From contig NC_134834.1 of assembly GCF_004210375.1 (NCBI RefSeq), forward strand, positions 9,360,922 to 9,424,921: DNA of 64,000 nt, given 5' to 3'. The notes under the pieces are model-generated. The model was not told the origin of the DNA. It ran no database searches and worked only from the letters and a program-made list of their open reading frames with translations. Origin of the DNA: Tachypleus tridentatus. Lineage: Eukaryota > Arthropoda > Merostomata > Xiphosura > Limulidae. Position 1 is the stretch's first letter; each line of letters begins with the position of its first letter. A program made the translations under genes and the position numbers. Shown here piece by piece: positions 59,201 to 64,000 of the stretch.

Positions 59201-59473
59201 CGCAGCCTCTGTGAGCGGAAGCAACCAGCTATAGAATATTTCCACTCACCAGAGGAATGGTACAATGACAATAATGATAACCACAGCAGACCACTACCGA
59301 CATCTGGTGGTAAGAGAAGAAGATTTTTATATAGCTGCCTCAATCGGCCAGTATTGGAGCGTTCTACCTCAGAAATTACGATAACAACGCCCATTTTGAC
59401 GACCTTGGATAAAGCGTCGAGTGTAGATTTGAGAGAAAAGATAAGTACCACTGAAGCTGACATTTACGATTAG
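44224..59473 (+). CDS. Single-pass membrane protein with a ZP-N-like ectodomain (5 exons)
   Basis: Coding exons 44224-44262, 44779-44869, 52002-52171, 53186-53325 and 57274-59473 join with GT/AG borders and matching phases (0, 1, 0, 2) to 2640 nt, 879 residues. Signal peptide at about 1-20 (MPIRTFAFTTVLLISVTGAQ). Residues 45-135 resemble the N-half of a zona pellucida domain: cysteines at 48, 77, 96 and 130, with INFTKPFRGVIYI, LRIPLTACGT and FINNVVVRFHRSLEV in the expected order. A ZP-C half is not seen. A short linker leads to a membrane span at about 166-188, followed by basic CLKKRNVKVVRRKR and a Ser/Thr/Asn-rich cytoplasmic tail of about 690 residues. The tail has one compact region near residues 600-680 (MVFRVLYPLSASVAKDL, KWMIMISLDAVFRSLI, LYSPEKWEVII). 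I do not know its name. Arthropod ZP proteins often act in apical matrix; that role here is inference. An exon could be missing between exons 4 and 5. Confidence 0.85.
44779..44869 (+). CDS. Exon 2 of the ZP-type gene
   Basis: Acceptor AACTTTTAG, donor CGAG|GTAGTT. Completes the signal peptide (ISVTGAQ) and gives a short linker with a glycosylation sequon (NVS). Leaves one base for the next codon. Confidence 0.85.
45073..45190 (-). mobile_element. Family-2 SINE in intron 2
   Basis: TTTGTTTGTTTGTATTTAAG tail, AGCACAAAGCAAGCCATGGG body, ACATTTACCGCTGAGCCATT head end. It lies about 55 bp before the 23-bp satellite. Confidence 0.8.
45247..50609. repeat. 23-bp satellite, about 233 units, fills most of intron 2
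   Basis: The basic unit CAGGTATTAACAAGTATGATG.. (23 bp) alternates in places with CAAGTATTAACAAGTATTATG.. as a 46-bp dimer. Marker variants (AAGTAATAACAAGTGTG, AACAGGTGTGATATTCAGG, AAGTATGGTGCTCAGG) recur in the same order; the first recurs from 46731 to 47145, 414 bp or 18 units apart, and again near 48340. At 5.4 kb it is the largest array in the window. Confidence 0.97.
50632..50921 (+). mobile_element. tRNA-derived SINE, family 1, with 13-bp target duplication
   Basis: Full length: head GGTCCGCCATGGCCAAGCG, B box TGGTTCGCATCC, core, tail and CAAACAAAC end. A perfect 13-bp duplication, CTCTTTATAAGTA, is at 50619-50631 and 50922-50934. It inserted 10 bp beyond the end of the 23-bp satellite, within intron 2. 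Confidence 0.96.
50939..51295 (+). mobile_element. Composite of tRNA-like SINE heads
   Basis: Two tRNA-like heads in tandem: GGCCTGATAGCTAGGGTGTT with B-box-like GGCTCGAATCCC, then CAGCCAAGCGATTAATTTAT with GGGTTCGAGTTC. The sequence after them is not like family 1. A 112-codon frame through it (50956-51294) is not a gene. Confidence 0.55.
51296..52001. other. End of intron 2, with a SINE
   Basis: A family-2 SINE (minus) lies at 51580-51692 (TTTGTTTGTTTTAGAGTAAA ... CCCCTGATTTTAGTGCTATA). The rest is unremarkable AT-rich intron. Confidence 0.6.
52002..52171 (+). CDS. Exon 3 of the ZP-type gene
   Basis: Acceptor TTTTTTCCTCAG, donor AAACAG|GTAAGT. Encodes residues 44-100 with three cysteines (SCES, NPC, ACGT) and sequons NFT and NYS. 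Confidence 0.92.
52172..53185. other. Intron 3 of the ZP-type gene
   Basis: About 1 kb of unique sequence with a short (GT)n run near 52558-52568. No further exon or repeat is recognised. Confidence 0.6.
53186..53325 (+). CDS. Exon 4 of the ZP-type gene
   Basis: Acceptor CCAACGTAG, donor CCCAG|GTTTGT. Encodes residues 101-146 plus two bases, with the fourth cysteine in VICRY. The donor is weaker than the others, so its exact end is slightly less certain. Confidence 0.88.
53326..53828. other. Unique first part of intron 4
   Basis: Searched by eye for a ZP-C exon (cysteine-rich, phase 2 in and out): none is seen. Translation straight through the donor stops after about 24 codons. Confidence 0.5.
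53829..57227. repeat. 45/54-bp satellite filling intron 4
   Basis: The unit TGTAAACTGTTTATAGAATT..GTTAGAACACCAA occurs in a short form (about 45 bp) and a long form with an extra CAATAACAC (54 bp); the 5' part is mostly short, the rest mostly long. Marker variants recur at large intervals: ATAGACTTAAG pairs at 54361 and 55024, and CTCCATGGAATACTG at 56261 and 57060, about 800 bp apart, so multi-unit blocks have been copied. The array ends only 46 bp before the exon 5 acceptor. Minus-strand frames through it are not genes. Confidence 0.97.
57274..59473 (+). CDS. Exon 5 of the ZP-type gene (membrane span and cytoplasmic tail)
   Basis: Acceptor TTTGTTTTTAG at 57263-57273. The open frame reaches back to a TTG at 57245, not an ATG, which supports an internal exon. 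Stop TAG at 59471-59473. Encodes the membrane span and all of the tail (732 codons plus stop). Confidence 0.93.
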
Positions 59474-59649
59474 CGACAACAAAATTCAATATGAATAATT
59501 TTTACATAAAAATATGAGTAATATTTAGCCAAAAATATTCATTTCTGAACATTATTTATAAGTTTAATATATTCATCAGAACATAATTTACGAGTCCAGT
59601 GTTAATACCTTGTTTATTTGTAAATGAGATGCAATCTGAATCCTTAAAT

Positions 59650-61528
59650 ATACTTTGTAATAATTAATTTTGTTATTGCTCTAAGTGATTAAATCTAAAC
59701 TCAATGTACTCTGTAATAGTTAATTTTGTTATTGCTCTAAGTGATTAGATCTAGACTCAATGTACTCTGTAATAATTAATTTTGTTATTGCTCTAAGTGA
59801 TGAAACCTAAACTCAATGTACTCTGTAATAGTAATTTTGTTATTGCTCTAAGTGATTAGATCTAAACTCAATGTACTCTGTAATAATTAATTTTGTTATT
59901 GCTCTAAGTGATTAGATCTAAACTCAATGTACTCTGTAATAGTAATTTTGTTATTGCTCTAAGTGATTAGATCTAAACTCAATGTACTCTGTAATAGTAA
60001 TTTTGTTATTGCTCTAAGTGATTAGATCTAAACTCAATGTACTCTGTAATAGTAATTTTGTTATTGCTCTAAGTGATTAGATCTAAACTCGATGTACTCT
60101 GTAATAATTAATTTTGTTATTGCTTTAAGTGATTAAATCTAAACTCAATGTACTCTGCAATAGTTAATTTTGTTATTGCTCTAAGTGATTAGATCTAAAC
60201 TCAATGTACTCTGTAATAATTAATTTTGTTATTGCTTTAAGTGATTAAATCTAAACTCAATGTACTCTGTAATAGTTAATTTTGTTATTGCTCTAAGTGA
60301 TTAGATCTAAACTCAATGTACTCTGTAATAATTAATTTTGTTATTGCTCTAAGTGATGAAACCTAAACTCAATGTACTCTGTAATAGTAATTTTGTTATT
60401 GCTCTAAGTGATTAGATCTAAACTCGATGTACTCTGTAATAATTAATTTTGTTATTGCTTTAAGTGATTAAATCTAAACTCAATGTACTCTGTAATAGTT
60501 AATTTTGTTATTGCTCTAAGTGATTAGATCTAAACTCAATGTACTCTGTAATAATTAATTTTGTTATTGCTCTAAGTGATGAAACCTAAACTCAATGTAC
60601 TCTGTAATAGTAATTTTGTTATTGCTCTAAGTGATTAGATCTAAACTCGATGTACTCTGTAATAATTAATTTTGTTATTGCTTTAAGTGATTAAATCTAA
60701 ACTCAATGTACTCTGTAATAGTTAATTTTGTTATTGCTCTAAGTGATTAGATCTAAACTCAATGTACTCTGTAATAATTAATTTTGTTATTGCTCTAAGT
60801 GATGAAACCTAAACTCAATGTACTCTGTAATAGTAATTTTGTTATTGCTCTAAGTGATTAGATCTAAACTCGATGTACTCTGTAATAGTAATTTTGTTAT
60901 TGCTCTAAGTGATTAGATCTAAACTCAATGTACTCTGTAATAATTAATTTTGTTATTGCTCTAAGTGATGAAACCTAAACTCAATGTACTCTGTAATAGT
61001 AATTTTGTTATTGCTCTAAGTGATTAGATCTAAACTCGATGTACTCTGTAATAATTAATTTTGTTATTGCTTTAAGTGATTAAATCTAAACTCAATGTAC
61101 TCTGTAATAGTTAATTTTGTTATTGCTCTAAGTGATTAGATCTAAACTCAATGTACTCTGTAATAATTAATTTTGTTATTGCTCTAAGTGATGAAACATA
61201 AACTCAATGTACTCTGTAATAGCAATTTTGTTATTGCTCTAAGTGATTAGATCTAAACTCAATGTACTCTGTAATAATTAATTTTGTTATTGCTTTAAGT
61301 GATTAAATCTAAACTCAATGTACTCTGTAATAGTAATTTTGTTATTGCTCTAAGTGATTAGATCTAAACTCAATGTACTCTGTAACAATTAATTTTGTTA
61401 TTGCTCTAAGTGATGAAACCTAAACTCAATGTACTCTGTAATAATTAATTTTGTTATTGCTCTAAGTGATTAGATCTAAACTCAATGTACTCTGTAATAA
61501 TTAATTTTGTTATTGCTCTAAGTGATTA
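59650..61528. repeat. 56-bp satellite after the ZP-type gene stop codon
   Basis: The unit AATTTTGTTATTGCTCTAAG..CAATGTACTCTGTAATA is 55-56 bp, about 33 copies. Subtypes GATTAGATCT, GATTAAATCT and GATGAAACCT are ordered in a four-unit block of 223 bp (GATGAAACC at 60355, 60578 and 60801, and again 60967 to 61190). The array starts about 180 bp after the stop codon, so it may lie in the 3' UTR; the GATTAAATCT subtype supplies ATTAAA hexamers. Confidence 0.96.
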
Positions 61529-62045
61529 ACTGAAAGTTAAGTTTAGTTTTGTTTTGACTTTAGTTGTTGCTGTTTCTGTTGTGGTTGAGATTTATTTTTA
61601 CTAATATATTCTTCATAAGGCAAAAGTTTGGTTTCTGTATAACAATAATTACTTCTTACTTCATCGAAATGCACACTATGACTTTAAATTAATGTTCGAT
61701 GCAAGCTGACTTCGAATGCTGCATTAGTTTGAGCATTTGTATGTCTCTGTCTGTTATAATATTCAAAGTAAGCTTATTTTCTGTGTAAAATGTTAGAAGA
61801 ATCCCAGCACTAGTAAGTGCGATCATTGGCAGTATTAATAGTAATTTTGTATATCTTATATATGTTTGTATATATATATTGTCATATTGAACCAATGCAT
61901 TTATGGATCCAAAATGAAATTAGGCCTAACTTTCCATGGCCCATGTATAGAGAAGTTTTCTTTTTTATGACATACCTTAAAATAAAGAAAAATTTACGTA
62001 AATAGCGTGGGTTTTATCATTTTACAGAACACGATATCATGTCGT
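61529..62045. other. Unique sequence with candidate poly(A) signal
   Basis: AATAAA at 61981-61986 is the first canonical signal downstream of the ZP-type gene that I see. If used, the 3' UTR would be about 2.5 kb and include the whole 56-bp array. No gene is seen. Confidence 0.4.
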
Positions 62046-64000
62046 TATGTTAAATAACAGATTACTGAGGATAACTGGCAGAACACTGATTATGTTAAAT
62101 AACAGATTACTGAGGATAACTGGCAGAACACTGATTATGTTAAATAACAGATTACTGAGGATAACTGGCAGAACACTGATTATGTTAAATAACAGATTAC
62201 TGAGGATAACTGGCAGAACACTGATTATGTTAAATAACAGATTACTGAGGATAACTGGCAGAACACTGATTATGTTAAATAACAGATTACTGAGGATAAC
62301 TGGCAGAACACGGATTATGTTAAATAACAGATTACTGAGGATAACTGGCAGAACACGGATTATGTTAAATAACAGATTACTGAGGATAACTGGCAGAACA
62401 TTGATTATGTTAAATAACAGATTACTGAGGATAACTGGCAGAACACTGATTATGTTAAATAACAGATTACTGAGGATAACTGGCAGAACACTGATTATGT
62501 TAAATAACAGATTACTGAGGATAACTGGCAGAACACTGATTATGTTAAATAACAGATTACTGAGGATAACTGGCAGAACACTGATTATGTTAAATAACAG
62601 ATTACTGAGGATAACTGGCAGAACACGGATTATGTTAAATAACAGATTACTGAGGATAACTGGCAGAACATTGATTATGTTAAATAACAGATTACTGAGG
62701 ATAACTGGCAGAACACTGATTATGTTAAATAACAGATTACTGAGGATAACTGGCAGAACACGGATTATGTTAAATAACAGATTACTGAGGATAACTGGCA
62801 GAACACTGATTATGTTAAATAACAGATTACTGAGGATAACTGGCAGAACACTGATTATGTTAAATAACAGATTACTGAGGATAACTGGCAGAACACTGAT
62901 TATGTTAAATAACAGATTACTGAGGATAACTGGCAGAACACGGATTATGTTAAATAACAGATTACTGAGGATAACTGGCAGAACACTGATTATGTTAAAT
63001 AACAGATTACTGAGGATAACTGGCAGAACACTGATTATGTTAAATAACAGATTACTGAGGATAACTGGCAGAACACTGATTATGTTAAATAACAGATTAC
63101 TGAGGATAACTGGCAGAACACTGATTATGTTAAATAACAGATTACTGAGGATAACTGGCAGAACACGGATTATGTTAAATAACAGATTACTGAGGATAAC
63201 TGGCAGAACACTGATTATGTTAAATAACAGATTACTGAGGATAACTGGCAGAACACTGATTATGTTAAATAACAGATTACTGAGGATAACTGGCAGAACA
63301 CTGATTATGTTAAATAACAGATTACTGAGGATAACTGGCAGAACACTGATTATGTTAAATAACAGATTACTGAGGATAACTGGCAGAACACTGATTATGT
63401 TAAATAACAGATTACTGAGGATAACTGGCAGAACACTGATTATGTTAAATAACAGATTACTGAGGATAACTGGCAGAACACTGATTATGTTAAATAACAG
63501 ATTACTGAGGATAACTGGCAGAACACTGATTATGTTAAATAACAGATTACTGAGGATAACTGGCAGAACACTGATTATGTTAAATAACAGATTACTGAGG
63601 ATAACTGGCAGAACACTGATTATGTTAAATAACAGATTACTGAGGATAACTGGCAGAACACGGATTATGTTAAATAACAGATTACTGAGGATAACTGGCA
63701 GAACACTGATTATGTTAAATAACAGATTACTGAGGATAACTGGCAGAACACTGATTATGTTAAATAACAGATTACTGAGGATAACTGGCAGAACACTGAT
63801 TATGTTAAATAACAGATTACTGAGGATAACTGGCAGAACACTGATTATGTTAAATAACAGATTACTGAGGATAACTGGCAGAACACTGATTATGTTAAAT
63901 AACAGATTACTGAGGATAACTGGCAGAACACTGATTATGTTAAATAACAGATTACTGAGGATAACTGGCAGAACATTGATTATGTTAAATAACAGATTAC
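62046..64000. repeat. 45-bp minisatellite, more than 43 copies, runs off the right edge
   Basis: The unit TATGTTAAATAACAGATTAC..GGCAGAACACTGAT repeats every 45 bp with no indel. Essentially all variation is at one dinucleotide-sized site near the unit end (CACTGAT, CACGGAT, CATTGAT). It is the most homogeneous array in the window, so recent or strongly homogenised. Confidence 0.98.

Overview
The window is animal nuclear DNA, AT-rich and dominated by repeats. An intact innexin (gap-junction protein found in invertebrates) and a spliced zona-pellucida-type membrane protein place it in an invertebrate, very probably an arthropod. From memory, the dispersed tRNA-derived SINEs, with their GTTT-type ends and the CGCAAAGCTACACGAG tail motif, resemble those of horseshoe crabs (Xiphosura). 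I treat that assignment as a strong inference, not something the sequence proves.

Layout. Positions 1-1725 are the end of a 55-bp tandem array. An uninterrupted innexin CDS (Inx2-like, + strand) lies at 2860-3951. From about 4.2 to 40.8 kb I find no convincing host gene. This stretch is a patchwork of at least ten unrelated minisatellite arrays (periods 20-72 bp) and many SINE copies of at least three families. A 5'-truncated, frameshifted Penelope-like retroelement sits at 40794-42990, flanked by inverted copies of its own end.

The second host gene spans 44224-59473 (+ strand). Five exons join in perfect phase to give a predicted 879-residue protein: signal peptide, ZP-N-like module with four cysteines, one membrane span and a cytoplasmic tail of about 690 residues. 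Its second intron carries 5.4 kb of a 23-bp satellite, its fourth intron 3.4 kb of a 45/54-bp satellite, and a 56-bp satellite starts about 180 bp after the stop codon. The window ends inside a very homogeneous 45-bp array (62046-64000).

By my summation of array lengths, about 40 percent of the window is tandem repeat. The most notable pattern is that two arrays (4283-4870 and 33499-34820) are internal expansions of a SINE, with recognisable SINE sequence on both sides, and a third (30291-31420) starts abruptly inside a SINE remnant. Most long open frames outside the two host genes and the retroelement are by-products of tandem repetition and are not annotated as genes.
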